This document shows, one piece after another, positions 1 to 8,745 of a stretch of 64,000 nucleotides of DNA (position 1 is its first letter; each line of letters begins with the position of its first letter). Made by a program: the position numbers and the translations under genes. This DNA comes from Bin5 sp965204705 (GTDB lineage: Bacteria > Chloroflexota > Anaerolineae > Caldilineales > Caldilineaceae). The stretch spans positions 2,108,001-2,172,000 of the forward strand of contig OZ242006.1 of NCBI GenBank assembly GCA_965204705.1, in the 5' to 3' direction. The notes beneath the pieces were generated by a model, which saw only the letters and a list, made by a program, of their open reading frames with translations, was not told the origin of the DNA and did not search any database.

Positions 1-1425
1 GACCAGGATACCGGCCTCAAGGTTGCACTTCACGAAGCCTACAACGAAGTCGAAGAGGCCGAATACGTGCTCGACGAGGCTTCCCGCCTGACCGGGAACG
101 GCGGCATTGGACCCGGCGCGGCCGCGGTCGTCTATAGAACAAACGCCCAAAGTCGTGCCCTCGAGGAGGCCTGCGTCCATCGCAACCTGCGCTACAGGCT
201 TGTCGGCGCAACCCGCTTCTACGAACGCCGCGAAATCAAAGACGCCCTCGCCTATCTCCGCCTCGTGCATAACCCTGCCGCCACTATGGCGCTCGACCGC
301 ATCATCAACGTACCCCCTCGCGGCATCGGCGCCCGTACCTATGAACAGCTCAAGAACTGGGCCGCCTCCGGATCAGTAAGCGAATGGCAAGCATTGCGGA
401 CCTTGATCAGCGATGACGGCGAAAGGGAAAATGACATCGCTACCCTCTCGCTCGCCCCTGCACCGTTTGCCGCACGGGCCCGCAACGCCTTAGTCAGATT
501 CGCCTCCTTGTTGGATTCCTGGGTCCGTCTGGCGGTAGAAACTAGGTACGATGATGTCGCCGCACTGCTGGATCGGATTCTTGCCGATTCAGGCTATCTT
601 GACCGCCTCCGCGACGGCAGCGACGAGGGCGAGGAGCGCTTTGAAAACATCAACGAACTGCGCGCCGTAGCTGCCAACTACCGCCCCGGCCTCGACGATC
701 TGGAACCCGGACAGGACCCGCTCGGCCTCTTCTTGCAGGAAATCAGCCTTGTCAGCGAGCAGGATGACTACGAAGAAAACGAAGATGCCCTGACCCTGAT
801 GACGCTCCACACCGCCAAAGGTCTTGAGTTTCCCGTCGTCTTTATGGTCGGAATGGAAGAGGGACTGCTGCCGCACGCCCGCAGCATCAACAGCGAGGAC
901 GAGGAGGATATGGCTGAGGAGCGACGCCTCGCCTACGTCGGCATCACCCGCGCCAAGCGTCGACTATACCTGGTCCACGCCACCCAACGCGCCATGTGGG
1001 GTAGCAGCGAACCGCAGACCCCCAGTCGTTTCCTGGAAGACATCCCCGAAGAACTGCTGAGCGGCCAGGTCGACCGCCGCAGCCGCCAGGCCGCCGCCTA
1101 TGACCGCGCGACCAGCTGGCTGGACGGTCCCGCTATGTTCGGCAGATATAGAGAAAGCAACTACGAACAGGGCCAGACCTCCGCATACAGGACGGCGGGT
1201 AATCCGCCGTCCTCCCGCAAGCAGTCCCGCCCCCGCCGTGGCCCGGCCAAAACCGAAGCCCCCACCCTCTTCAAGCGCCGCCAGAGCGTGGAGCATCCCA
1301 AATTTGGCGTGGGCATGGTGATCGACACCATTGTAATAGGCGGCGAAGAGGAAGTATCAGTCGCTTTCCCGAACTTGGGCGTCAAGAAATTCATGGCGTC
1401 GCTGGCAAATCTCAAGATCCTGTAG
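1..1425 (+). CDS. UvrD/PcrA-type DNA helicase, C-terminal part (5' end outside window)
   Basis: Superfamily 1A 3'-5' DNA helicase used in repair and replication-conflict resolution. The frame is open from the first base, so 474 C-terminal residues are visible and the Walker A half lies outside. Visible are the motif IV region (LVGATRFYERREIKDA), motif V (LMTLHTAKGLEFPVVF) and motif VI (EERRLAYVGITRAKRRLYL). The last 45 residues (VEHPKFGVGMV..., ending NLKIL) match the C-terminal Tudor-like domain of PcrA/UvrD that contacts RNA polymerase. The basic, Ser/Pro-rich stretch before it is the usual flexible linker. The next gene begins 8 bases after the stop. Family assignment is firm; PcrA versus UvrD is a matter of naming. 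Confidence 0.93.
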   Translation, partial: DQDTGLKVALHEAYNEVEEAEYVLDEASRLTGNGGIGPGAAAVVYRTNAQSRALEEACVHRNLRYRLVGATRFYERREIKDALAYLRLVHNPAATMALDRIINVPPRGIGARTYEQLKNWAASGSVSEWQALRTLISDDGERENDIATLSLAPAPFAARARNALVRFASLLDSWVRLAVETRYDDVAALLDRILADSGYLDRLRDGSDEGEERFENINELRAVAANYRPGLDDLEPGQDPLGLFLQEISLVSEQDDYEENEDALTLMTLHTAKGLEFPVVFMVGMEEGLLPHARSINSEDEEDMAEERRLAYVGITRAKRRLYLVHATQRAMWGSSEPQTPSRFLEDIPEELLSGQVDRRSRQAAAYDRATSWLDGPAMFGRYRESNYEQGQTSAYRTAGNPPSSRKQSRPRRGPAKTEAPTLFKRRQSVEHPKFGVGMVIDTIVIGGEEEVSVAFPNLGVKKFMASLANLKIL

Positions 1426-1433
1426 ACAGCCCT

Positions 1434-3698
1434 ATGCGCCTACGTGCGCAGGACGACATCGTGCAATCCGCCTCGCCCCCATGGAATACAACCACCAAGG
1501 CCATCGTCGCCGTTTCCGCGCTGGCCCTGTTCTGCCTGCTGATCTGGGTCTTTCGCGGCCTCCTGCAACAGGTAGTGCTGGCCGCGCTGCTTGCCTACCT
1601 GCTACACCCTCTGATTTCGCTCATCGACCGGCGCACACCTGTCAATCGAGTAACTGTAGTCCTGGCCGTCTATCTGACCCTGGCCGTCCTCGTCGTCGCA
1701 ACCTTCTCGCTCGTTGGAGTCACCACTTTCCAGCAGGCTCTCGACCTCTCACGCCGTCTGCCTGACTGGTTCGAAGACGCGCTCGCACAGCTTCAGATTC
1801 TGCGGGAGCAGCTGCCAGAGTCGATGACAATAGCCGGTATATCTCTCCCCGTCGCCGGCCTTCTGCCCGAACTGCCCGGCTGGGACGAGCTCTTCAGCCA
1901 GGTGTTCAGCCTGCTCCAGCCCATTCTGGGTCGCGGCGGAAGTCTGGCCGCCAGCGTCGTCACGGGAACAGTCGCCGTCCTTGGTCAGATTCTCCTCATC
2001 TTCATCGTCTCTATCTATGTCGCTGTCGACATTCCTCGCATCGGCAGCATGATCGCAAACATTGCCCACAAACCCGGATTCCGCCGCGACGCCGAACGCC
2101 TGACGTCGCAGGTAAGCCAGGTGTGGGCAGCCTACATGCGCGGTCAGGCCCTCCTTGCCCTCATCATCTTTATTGTGGTTAGTGTCGTACTCGGTGCCCT
2201 GGGCGTCGACAATGCCCTGGGACTGGGCCTGCTCTCCGGCGCCATGGAGTTTCTGCCTGTCATCGGGCCGCTGGCCGGGGCCGGCGCAGCCATCCTGGTT
2301 GCCTTCTTCCAGGGCGACCCGAGCTTTGGCCTGACACCTCTCCAGTTCGCGCTCGCCGTCGCCGTCGCCATGATTGTGATTCAACAGATCGAAAACACAT
2401 TGCTGGTCCCCCGTATCGTCGGCAAAGCCCTCAACCTGCACCCCCTGCTAGTCATGGTCAGCGTCATCATGGGCGCCTCCCTCGCCGGCCTCCTGGGTGC
2501 AATTTTGGCCGCGCCCGTTGTTGCCTCCCTGCGCATCCTCGGAGAATACGCCTGGCATAAGATGCTCGACCTCCCGCCCTTCCCCGACGAAGAAGAAGCC
2601 CTGGAAGAAGAAATGTCGCAAAACCACGAACCGAATGAGGCGCTTGCTGCCCCTTCCAAGCCGGACGTCTACCCCCTCTCCTTCCTGCCCGTATTCAAAG
2701 ACTACGTATGGGGCGGACGTAACTTGGAAACCACACTGGGGAGAAAACTGCCTGATGGCATCGTAGCCGAGAGCTGGGAAATCGCCGCCCATCCCAACGG
2801 GCAGTCCAAGGTCGCAGTCGGCCCAATGGCCGGATCAACACTCTCCCAAGTCCGGCAGCAATGGGGAGAGCATCTCCTCGGCAATTCAGCCACCTCAAAG
2901 TCCTTCCCTCTCTTGATAAAACTACTCGACCCCAATAGCTGGCTCTCCGTCCAGGTCCATCCCGACGATACCTACGCCCGCGAACAAGCCGGTGACCTCG
3001 GCAAGACCGAACTTTGGGTCATCCTTCACGCCGAGCCCGACGCAGAAATCATCTATGGGCTCAAAGCCGGTGTCGACCGCGACCGTTTTGCTGACTCTGC
3101 CGCCACCGGCGCCATCGATTCGATGCTCCATCGAGTACCCATTCGAGCCGGTGACGCTATCTACCTGCCCGCAGGCACGGTTCACGCCCTCGGGCCAGGC
3201 GCGATTGTCGCCGAAATCCAGCAGAACAGCGACACCACCTACCGCCTCTACGATTGGGGACGCACCGGCGCCGATGGCCAATCTCGTCCGCTCCACGTTG
3301 GTCAGGCGCTGGACGTCATCGACTGGAATATGGTCGAACCTGCCGTCGCTGCGCCTCCTACTCTTTCCGCCCCCCAAGGTTGGACCCAGGAGGCACTGGC
3401 CGACCTGCGCACAATCGGCGGCCCCGCCGCCGCCAATCTGGACATTGCCGGGCACGCCGATACAGCCTGTCCCCACTTTCGCGTCGACCGCCTGACCGGC
3501 AGCCCTGGCGCCGTCTGGAAAGACACCTGCGACGGGACCTCACTACATATATGGGGCGCCCTCTCCGGAGAAGCATCCCTCCACTGGTCCGGCGAGACCG
3601 TGGAACTCAAAGCAATATCCTGGCTCCTCCTTCCCGCTTCCCTGGGCAACTACGAAGTCCGCCCAACCACCGAATGTGTCCTGCTTAGGATCCAATAA
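1434..3698 (+). CDS. AI-2E family transporter fused to type I mannose-6-phosphate isomerase
   Basis: One uninterrupted 754-residue frame. Residues 1 to about 385 are an AI-2E/PerM family membrane protein (PF01594-like) with several hydrophobic segments and the typical GLLSGAMEFLPVIGPLAGA and C-terminal GALLAAPVVA-like helices. Residues about 410-754 are a ManA-type phosphomannose isomerase (fructose-6-P to mannose-6-P). It carries the zinc-site motifs SVQVHPDD, KTELWVI and PAGTVHALG, then the EIQQNSDTTYRLYDWGR signature. The acidic junction (EEEALEEEMSQ) contains an ATG at 2613, in frame after a purine-rich GGAAGAAG stretch. The isomerase might therefore also be translated separately, or a stop codon may have been lost. 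Each half has normal family length. No clear Shine-Dalgarno precedes 1434. Confidence 0.85.
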   Translation: MRLRAQDDIVQSASPPWNTTTKAIVAVSALALFCLLIWVFRGLLQQVVLAALLAYLLHPLISLIDRRTPVNRVTVVLAVYLTLAVLVVATFSLVGVTTFQQALDLSRRLPDWFEDALAQLQILREQLPESMTIAGISLPVAGLLPELPGWDELFSQVFSLLQPILGRGGSLAASVVTGTVAVLGQILLIFIVSIYVAVDIPRIGSMIANIAHKPGFRRDAERLTSQVSQVWAAYMRGQALLALIIFIVVSVVLGALGVDNALGLGLLSGAMEFLPVIGPLAGAGAAILVAFFQGDPSFGLTPLQFALAVAVAMIVIQQIENTLLVPRIVGKALNLHPLLVMVSVIMGASLAGLLGAILAAPVVASLRILGEYAWHKMLDLPPFPDEEEALEEEMSQNHEPNEALAAPSKPDVYPLSFLPVFKDYVWGGRNLETTLGRKLPDGIVAESWEIAAHPNGQSKVAVGPMAGSTLSQVRQQWGEHLLGNSATSKSFPLLIKLLDPNSWLSVQVHPDDTYAREQAGDLGKTELWVILHAEPDAEIIYGLKAGVDRDRFADSAATGAIDSMLHRVPIRAGDAIYLPAGTVHALGPGAIVAEIQQNSDTTYRLYDWGRTGADGQSRPLHVGQALDVIDWNMVEPAVAAPPTLSAPQGWTQEALADLRTIGGPAAANLDIAGHADTACPHFRVDRLTGSPGAVWKDTCDGTSLHIWGALSGEASLHWSGETVELKAISWLLLPASLGNYEVRPTTECVLLRIQ

Positions 3699-3722
3699 GA
3701 ATAAGATTCAAGGAGACTATCT

Positions 3723-4337
3723 GTGCCCGCGTCCGACAAAAATGCTGTCACGACCTACCCTATCCACGATCTGCTCGCCAGCCGTTGGAGCCCCAGGGCC
3801 TTTGCCGACCGCCCTATCCCTCCGGATGTTCTTGGAGGCCTCTTTGAAGCAGCCCGCTGGGCGCCATCTTCACGCAACCTCCAACCGTGGCACTTTGTCT
3901 TCGCCGCCCGCCATCAAGACCCCGACGGCTTTGCGCGCATCCTCAGTACGCTCATCGGAGCGAATAAGTCCTGGGGGAAGAACGCCTCTGTCCTGCTTAT
4001 CGCCGTCACCGAGCCAAGCCCCGAAAATGTCAAGGGCCCCAACACCTACGCCTACTACGATGTAGGCCAGGCCATGGCCCACTTGTCGATACAAGCGACT
4101 GCCAGTGGACTCTATATCCATCAGATGGGCGGTTTCCGCAGAGAAAAAGCCAGCGAACTCTTGGAGATTCCCGCTAACTTTGAACCGGTCGTCTCCGCAG
4201 CCATCGGCTACCTGGCTGACCCTTCCATACTGTCGGAAACAATGCGGGAACGCGAACTGGCCCCCCGCAGCCGCCACGCCCTTTCCGAGCGGGTCTTCAG
4301 CGCCAAATGGGGCGCAACACATCCCGACTATGTATGA
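3723..4337 (+). CDS. Nitroreductase family protein
   Basis: FMN-dependent NAD(P)H oxidoreductase of the nitroreductase fold, 204 residues, normal length. The N-terminus (SRWSPRAFADRPIPPDVLGGLFEAARWAPSSRNLQPWHF) has the Arg/Ser FMN-phosphate contacts and the SSxNxQPW signature. The central helix (YDVGQAMAHLSIQATASGLYIHQMGGF) is the dimer and flavin-binding helix. The start is GTG, fixed by AAGGAG at 3710-3715 with a 7-base spacer. The stop overlaps the start of the next gene by 8 bases, so the two are probably translationally coupled. The physiological substrate cannot be told from sequence. Confidence 0.9.
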   Translation: MPASDKNAVTTYPIHDLLASRWSPRAFADRPIPPDVLGGLFEAARWAPSSRNLQPWHFVFAARHQDPDGFARILSTLIGANKSWGKNASVLLIAVTEPSPENVKGPNTYAYYDVGQAMAHLSIQATASGLYIHQMGGFRREKASELLEIPANFEPVVSAAIGYLADPSILSETMRERELAPRSRHALSERVFSAKWGATHPDYV

Positions 4338-5688
4338 CCTGGTAATCCGGCAGGGGCAGCTGATCACGCCTGCCGGGCCCGTCCGCGCAGATCTGGCCGT
4401 CGACCAGCAACAGATCGCAGCCATCGGTACACAGCTGAACGCCTCCCGCACAATCGACGCCGCCGGCTGTTACGTCATCCCCGGAGGCGTCGACTGCCAT
4501 GTCCACCTGCAAATGCGTCTCAGCGGTCTCACAACTGCCGACAGTTTCGAATCAGGCACCGTGGCCGCGGCCTGCGGCGGAACCACGACCGTCGTTGATT
4601 TCACCGACCCCCAGCCGGGGCAGTCGCTCCTGGAAGCCCTTCGCCAACGCAGAACAGAGGCCGACGGCCGCGTAGCCGTCGACTACGGCCTCCACATGAC
4701 CATCCCAACCTGGCACGCAAGCACAGAGGACCGCCTGCATGAAGTCCCTGACGCCGTCGCTGCAGGCTGTGCCACCTTCAAACTCTACCAGGCCTATGAC
4801 CGCATGCAGCTTGACGATGTAGCCCTGCTCAGAGCCATGCGCGCCGTCGCCTCCGCAGGGGGAGCAGTCGTCCTCCACAGCGAGACCGGCCCGCTTCTCG
4901 ACCAGCTGCGCGCAGACGCCGTCGCCGCCGGCCACCGCGAACCGATCTGGCACGAAAAGACTCGGCCTGCACGCCTCGAAGCCAGCGCCGTCCAGCGCGC
5001 CGCCGAAGTCGCCGCCCTCGCCAACTGCCCGCTTCACATATTTCATGTCGGCGCCGCCGAATCGCTCGCCCAGGTAACCGCCGCCCGCAAACACCGCCTG
5101 GACATCACTGTCGAGACCTGCCCCCAATACCTTCTCCTGACCGCCGCCGATCATCTGGCCGCCAGCGACGGGCATCTCTTCATCTGCGCCCCGCCCCTTC
5201 GCAACGCCTCCGATCAGGAGACGATGTGGCGCGCTCTGCACGACGGTTCCATCGACGTGGTAAGTACCGATCATTGCCCTTGGACCCGGAGCGAGAAACA
5301 GCAGCCCTCTTTCGCCGACGTACCGGGCGGTCTGCCCGGTATCGAAGCGCGTCTGGCCCTGGTACATCATTTCGGTGTCAACGAGCGGGGCCTTCCCTTA
5401 ACCACATGGGTGTCCGCCTGCAGCACCGCCCCTGCCCGCCGTATGGGCCTGACGCACAAAGGCGCGTTACTTCCAGGCTATGACGCCGACATCGTCATCT
5501 TTGACCCGGACAGGAAGAAGACTCTCCGCTCCGATGCTCTGAACGAAGCAGCCCGCTGGACCCCGTATGAAGGTTTGAAAGTAGCTGGCTGGCCGCGAAC
5601 GGTGCTGCTGAGGGGCGCAGAAATCGTGCGTGACGAAACCTTCATTGGCTTTCCGGGGCAGGGCCGCTACCTGCGTAGAAACCTCTAG
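4330..5688 (+). CDS. Dihydropyrimidinase/hydantoinase-like cyclic amidohydrolase
   Basis: Zinc amidohydrolase of 452 residues that should open cyclic amide rings (hydantoins or dihydropyrimidines). The metal-centre motifs are complete: H57-V-H59 in PGGVDCHVHLQ, Lys151 in TFKLYQAYD as the carboxylated bridging lysine, H183 in VLHSETG, H239 in IFHVGAAES and D314 in STDHCPW. The frame is open further upstream, but ATG 4330 gives the correct N-terminus (MYDLVIRQGQLI) and overlaps the nitroreductase stop within ATGTATGA. Dihydroorotase is less likely because the loop pattern and length follow D-hydantoinases. The pyr genes of this window lie 17 kb away. Confidence 0.88.
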   Translation: MYDLVIRQGQLITPAGPVRADLAVDQQQIAAIGTQLNASRTIDAAGCYVIPGGVDCHVHLQMRLSGLTTADSFESGTVAAACGGTTTVVDFTDPQPGQSLLEALRQRRTEADGRVAVDYGLHMTIPTWHASTEDRLHEVPDAVAAGCATFKLYQAYDRMQLDDVALLRAMRAVASAGGAVVLHSETGPLLDQLRADAVAAGHREPIWHEKTRPARLEASAVQRAAEVAALANCPLHIFHVGAAESLAQVTAARKHRLDITVETCPQYLLLTAADHLAASDGHLFICAPPLRNASDQETMWRALHDGSIDVVSTDHCPWTRSEKQQPSFADVPGGLPGIEARLALVHHFGVNERGLPLTTWVSACSTAPARRMGLTHKGALLPGYDADIVIFDPDRKKTLRSDALNEAARWTPYEGLKVAGWPRTVLLRGAEIVRDETFIGFPGQGRYLRRNL

Positions 5689-5770
5689 CCCGAACACCGA
5701 CCTGGAAACCCTCATTCGTTAGTGCCGGACTCGCCCGCTTCTTCGTCCCGGCCAGAAAGAGATCAGAATC

Positions 5771-6394
5771 GTGAAAATACTTAGCCAAGACACGCTCAAT
5801 GAAGGTCTCCAATTCCTGGCAGCACAGGACGCCGACCTCGCCAGAGTCGTGACCGAACATGGGCCGCCGAAACTTCGGCGCCAACCCCCCGGCTTCCAAA
5901 CAATTCTCAAAACCATCCTCGGCCAGCAGGTGTCCCGCTCCTCTGCAGCCTCCACCTATCAGCGCCTCTGCGACACCATAGGCCCGCCCGTACCGGCCAG
6001 TTTCCTGGCTCTCGACGATGATGCTCTCCGTTCCATCGGCTTCAGCCGCCAGAAGAGCCGCTACGGCCGCGAACTGGCTGCTGCCCTGGTCGAAGGACGA
6101 CTGGACCTCGACAAACTGGCCCACTGCTGCGACGATGACGTTCGCGCTACTCTGACCGCCCTGCCCGGCATCGGCCCCTGGAGCGCCGAAATCTATCTGC
6201 TCTTCGCCCTGCGCCGCACCGATGCCTGGCCCGCCAGCGATTTGGGCGTGATCGTTGGCGCACAAAAGGTTAAGAATCTGGCTGACCGCCCTTCCCGCCA
6301 GGAACTGGACGCAATGGCCGAGCCTTGGCGGCCCTGGCGCGGTCTCGCAACCTTCATCCTCTGGCATGGTTACCAGGTGATTGAATCAGGCTGA
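5771..6394 (+). CDS. DNA-3-methyladenine glycosylase II, HhH-GPD family (AlkA-like)
   Basis: Base-excision repair glycosylase removing alkylated purines. It has 207 residues, with the helix-hairpin-helix LPGIGPWSAE at 131-140 and the catalytic Asp157 in AWPASDLGV. The N-terminal TBP-like domain of E. coli AlkA is absent, so it resembles the short Mag1/AlkA2 type. The start is GTG, preceded by a GAAAGAGA purine stretch. It stands alone: 82 bases separate it from the upstream hydrolase, and a long gap follows. Confidence 0.88.
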   Translation: MKILSQDTLNEGLQFLAAQDADLARVVTEHGPPKLRRQPPGFQTILKTILGQQVSRSSAASTYQRLCDTIGPPVPASFLALDDDALRSIGFSRQKSRYGRELAAALVEGRLDLDKLAHCCDDDVRATLTALPGIGPWSAEIYLLFALRRTDAWPASDLGVIVGAQKVKNLADRPSRQELDAMAEPWRPWRGLATFILWHGYQVIESG

Positions 6395-7130
6395 CCGGGT
6401 GATTCGGGCCGGTTCTCTTGCTGGAATGCTGGGCCGATCTCCATCGCAGTCTCCCGCCCCCCAGCCTCCTCCCGTTTCGTCCCACTGGTCATTTGCTGTC
6501 CTTCAACTAAGCCGTTCCTTCAACCTCGTCCCATGCCCGAAATCGGTCAAGAAACACCTGGTTTGAACTGACGAAAAAAGGCCCCGCGGTAGCCGTAGAT
6601 AGATCGTAGGCAAATCACACAGGAATCATCAAGAACGTATAAAAGACCCTCTCAGAGCCCCAAAATGCCTCTTTTCCGACCGACCCTCTCATTCCCACCA
6701 GAGTATTAGTTCCCTGATCTGGCCCCGAACTCGTCTGATCTTTTGCCTCCTTCTATCCTCAATATCGCGTTGAAAAGCCGCCCATATCGTGTTAACATTT
6801 GAAGTCCTGAACTCACCGGATGTCAGGAATGGACGCGGCCCGGCAGAAGTCCTTTACGAGGGTCGTCGGTCTCCGACCGAGGCCAAAGAAGGTCCGTCAA
6901 AACAGCGTACGGTGGCCTGTATTTGCCGCTATGCCAACCGTCGCCGGCTTGGAATCTGAACCGTTAGCGGCAGTCTAAAAAACTATTCTCAATCGGATTT
7001 GCCTCGGGGCAGCAACGGCGCTGGTTACGAGTCTTAGAAACGTTGCTTCGCCGCCTTGACTGAGGCTAGGTCGGCGAAACGTGTTCCCAAAGGTGCAGAA
7101 GCCGACAATCAAGCGAACGGAGAGCTTAAG
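6395..7130. other. Intergenic region of about 735 bases, nothing coding
   Basis: No convincing gene on either strand. A possible promoter for the downstream CarD-like gene is TTGAAA at 6770-6775 with TTAACA at 6792-6797 (16-base spacer). It is weak, and it would imply a leader of more than 300 nt. A short hairpin CGGTC/GACCG lies near 6869. No tRNA, tmRNA or RNase P signature was recognised. Confidence 0.5.
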
Positions 7131-7757
7131 ATGGGCTTCAACATTGGGCAGAGTATAATCCATCCGTCCCACGGCGCAGGCACAATCGTTGCATTCCAGG
7201 AAAAGGAATTGGTCAAAGGTTTCCAGCGCTATTACGTCATCGAGTTCATACATAACCGCCTCACCGTACACGTGCCGGTGCGGCGCATCGACCAGACCGG
7301 CGTTCGCCCCGTCATGCCGGTCGCCCTCATATCCGGCGTCTTTGAGACGCTCGAGCTACATCCCCTCGACCTTCCGGACGAGTTCAGGGTGCGGCGCAAC
7401 GCCATCGACAAGCAGATCCACTCGGGCTATCCCAACCAGGTTGCCGCCGCAGTCCGCGACCTGGCCTGGCGCGACGCCTCCAAATACCTCACGGAAGCCG
7501 ACAAGGAAGCCCTTATCGAGGCCCGCGCTCTTCTCATCACAGAGTTGGCCCTTGCGCTCGAACAGTCCTGGGAACTGACCGAACGCAGCGTAGACGACGC
7601 CATCGCCCGTGGGATTCGCGACCGCCAGGAAGCCGAAGCGCGCGCCCTTGAAGAACAGGAGCTGGCGGAGCAGCAACTGGCAGAGCAGGAAATGATTTCG
7701 ACCGACTGGCCGTTCCCTGTCACAATGCAACCCGAAATGAGCGAGGCCGCCGACTAG
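7131..7757 (+). CDS. CarD/CdnL-like transcriptional regulator
   Basis: 208-residue protein with an N-terminal CarD Tudor-like RNA polymerase-interacting domain (MGFNIGQSIIHPSHGAGTI, YYVIEF, LTVHVPV). An all-helical C-terminal domain follows (about 75-180) and an acidic Glu/Gln-rich tail. CarD-family proteins bind the RNAP beta subunit and stabilise open promoter complexes. The frame is open 25 codons upstream, but ATG 7131 has GGAGAG at 7119-7124 and fits the family N-terminus. It is monocistronic, between two intergenic regions. Confidence 0.87.
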   Translation: MGFNIGQSIIHPSHGAGTIVAFQEKELVKGFQRYYVIEFIHNRLTVHVPVRRIDQTGVRPVMPVALISGVFETLELHPLDLPDEFRVRRNAIDKQIHSGYPNQVAAAVRDLAWRDASKYLTEADKEALIEARALLITELALALEQSWELTERSVDDAIARGIRDRQEAEARALEEQELAEQQLAEQEMISTDWPFPVTMQPEMSEAAD

Positions 7758-7832
7758 GGCCAGCCTTCGCCAAACGGCGGAGCCCCACAGATGCAATACC
7801 TTCGGGAGCTACGCCATCAATAAGAGTGACAC

Positions 7833-7916
7833 GCAGTCCGGGAGCGCAAGCCTCCGGACTGCATCGCGTAATGCGCGATTCGCCTCGAATTCCATGAAAT
7901 TCGGGCTCGATGCCCG
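7833..7916 (+). other. Run of four consecutive hairpins upstream of dppA-like gene
   Basis: Four inverted repeats follow one another. An 11-bp stem with one bulge pairs 7833-7844 with 7852-7862. ATCGCG/CGCGAT is at 7863-7868 and 7874-7879. CGAATT/AATTCG is at 7886-7891 and 7898-7903. CGGGC/GCCCG is at 7902-7906 and 7912-7916. No T-run follows any of them, so a classical terminator is not supported. The array ends just before the AAAGGAG of the next gene. Confidence 0.55.
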
Positions 7917-7931
7917 TAAAGGAGTCAGACC

Positions 7932-8744
7932 TTGCGCGTTCAAATAATGACCGACATGGAAGGCGTCAGCGGTATCATCGCCTGGGACCAGGTAAGCGGC
8001 GGCAAACCAATGTACGAAGAAGGCCGGCGTCTCTATACGGAAGAGATCAACGCAGCCGTCCGCGGCGCAGCCGCCGCCGGCGCGACCGAAATCGTCGTCG
8101 TCGACTGCCACGGCGCCGGCGGGTCGTGGACCTTCAACTCCCTTGTCCCCGATCTCCTGGACCCCCGCTGCGAATGGGTCGCCGGCCACACCTGGAGCCA
8201 CTACACCGACACACTTGAAGCCGGTTGTGACGCCGTCCTCCTGGTAGGCATGCACGCCAAGGCCGGCACAGCCGACGGCGTCCTCAGCCACACCATCTCA
8301 ACCGTGCTCTGGCGCCACCTCTGGTTCAACGGCCAGGCCGTGGGTGAGGTGGGCGTCAACGCCGCCGCCTGCGGATACTACAACGCACCCGTCCTCCTCG
8401 TGACCGGCGACGAGGCCGTCTGTCGTGAATCCACCGAGCTCCTCGGCGAAGGACTGACCACCGTCGCCGTAAAGAAAGGACTCTCCCGCCACGCAGCCCG
8501 CCATATTCCCCCGGAACGCGCCCGCCAGATGATCGAAGACGGCGCCCGCCAGGCCCTCTCAGATCTGAGCGCCGTGCCCCCTTATCAGTTAAGCAGTCCT
8601 GTGACCATTACATTCGAAGTAGGCAGCCCCGAAAACCTGGATACCTTCCGCGGCCGCCCCGGCGTAACCCTCGAGCCGCCCTACACCGTCCGCAGCGTCG
8701 GCGACGACTGGATGGCCGCTTGGAATCAGATCTGGCACTGGTAA
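7932..8744 (+). CDS. M55 family D-aminopeptidase (DppA-like)
   Basis: Zinc D-amino-acid aminopeptidase, 270 residues, the usual length. The metal ligands known from Bacillus DppA are in place: D8 and E10 in MTDMEGVSG, H60 in DCHGAGG, H108 in GMHAKAG and E139 in GEVGVNAA. The start is TTG, supported by AAAGGAG at 7918-7924 with 7 bases between. It ends one base before the next ATG, so it is probably co-transcribed with the epimerase. It likely acts on D-Ala-containing peptides from cell-wall turnover (family inference). Confidence 0.9.
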   Translation: MRVQIMTDMEGVSGIIAWDQVSGGKPMYEEGRRLYTEEINAAVRGAAAAGATEIVVVDCHGAGGSWTFNSLVPDLLDPRCEWVAGHTWSHYTDTLEAGCDAVLLVGMHAKAGTADGVLSHTISTVLWRHLWFNGQAVGEVGVNAAACGYYNAPVLLVTGDEAVCRESTELLGEGLTTVAVKKGLSRHAARHIPPERARQMIEDGARQALSDLSAVPPYQLSSPVTITFEVGSPENLDTFRGRPGVTLEPPYTVRSVGDDWMAAWNQIWHW

Positions 8745-8745
8745 T

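Noticed and set aside
1749..2441. Long minus-strand open frame opposite the transporter domain
   Set aside because: Antisense shadow of a high-GC gene; no ribosome site, and the composition mirrors the real gene. Similar long antisense frames occur opposite ValS, QueA, PyrF-PyrE, the acylase and cytochrome b and were all left out.
4105..4329. Upstream extension of the amidohydrolase frame
   Set aside because: It overlaps the nitroreductase coding region in another frame and has no family similarity. ATG 4330 gives the correct N-terminus.
6395..7130. Possible structural RNA in the long gap before the CarD-like gene
   Set aside because: No RNase P, tmRNA, SRP or 6S signature and no tRNA-like cloverleaf could be found by eye.
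7833..7862. Hairpin after carD as an intrinsic terminator
   Set aside because: Good stem but no T-run follows; it is the first of a series of hairpins, so it was reported as a structural array instead.
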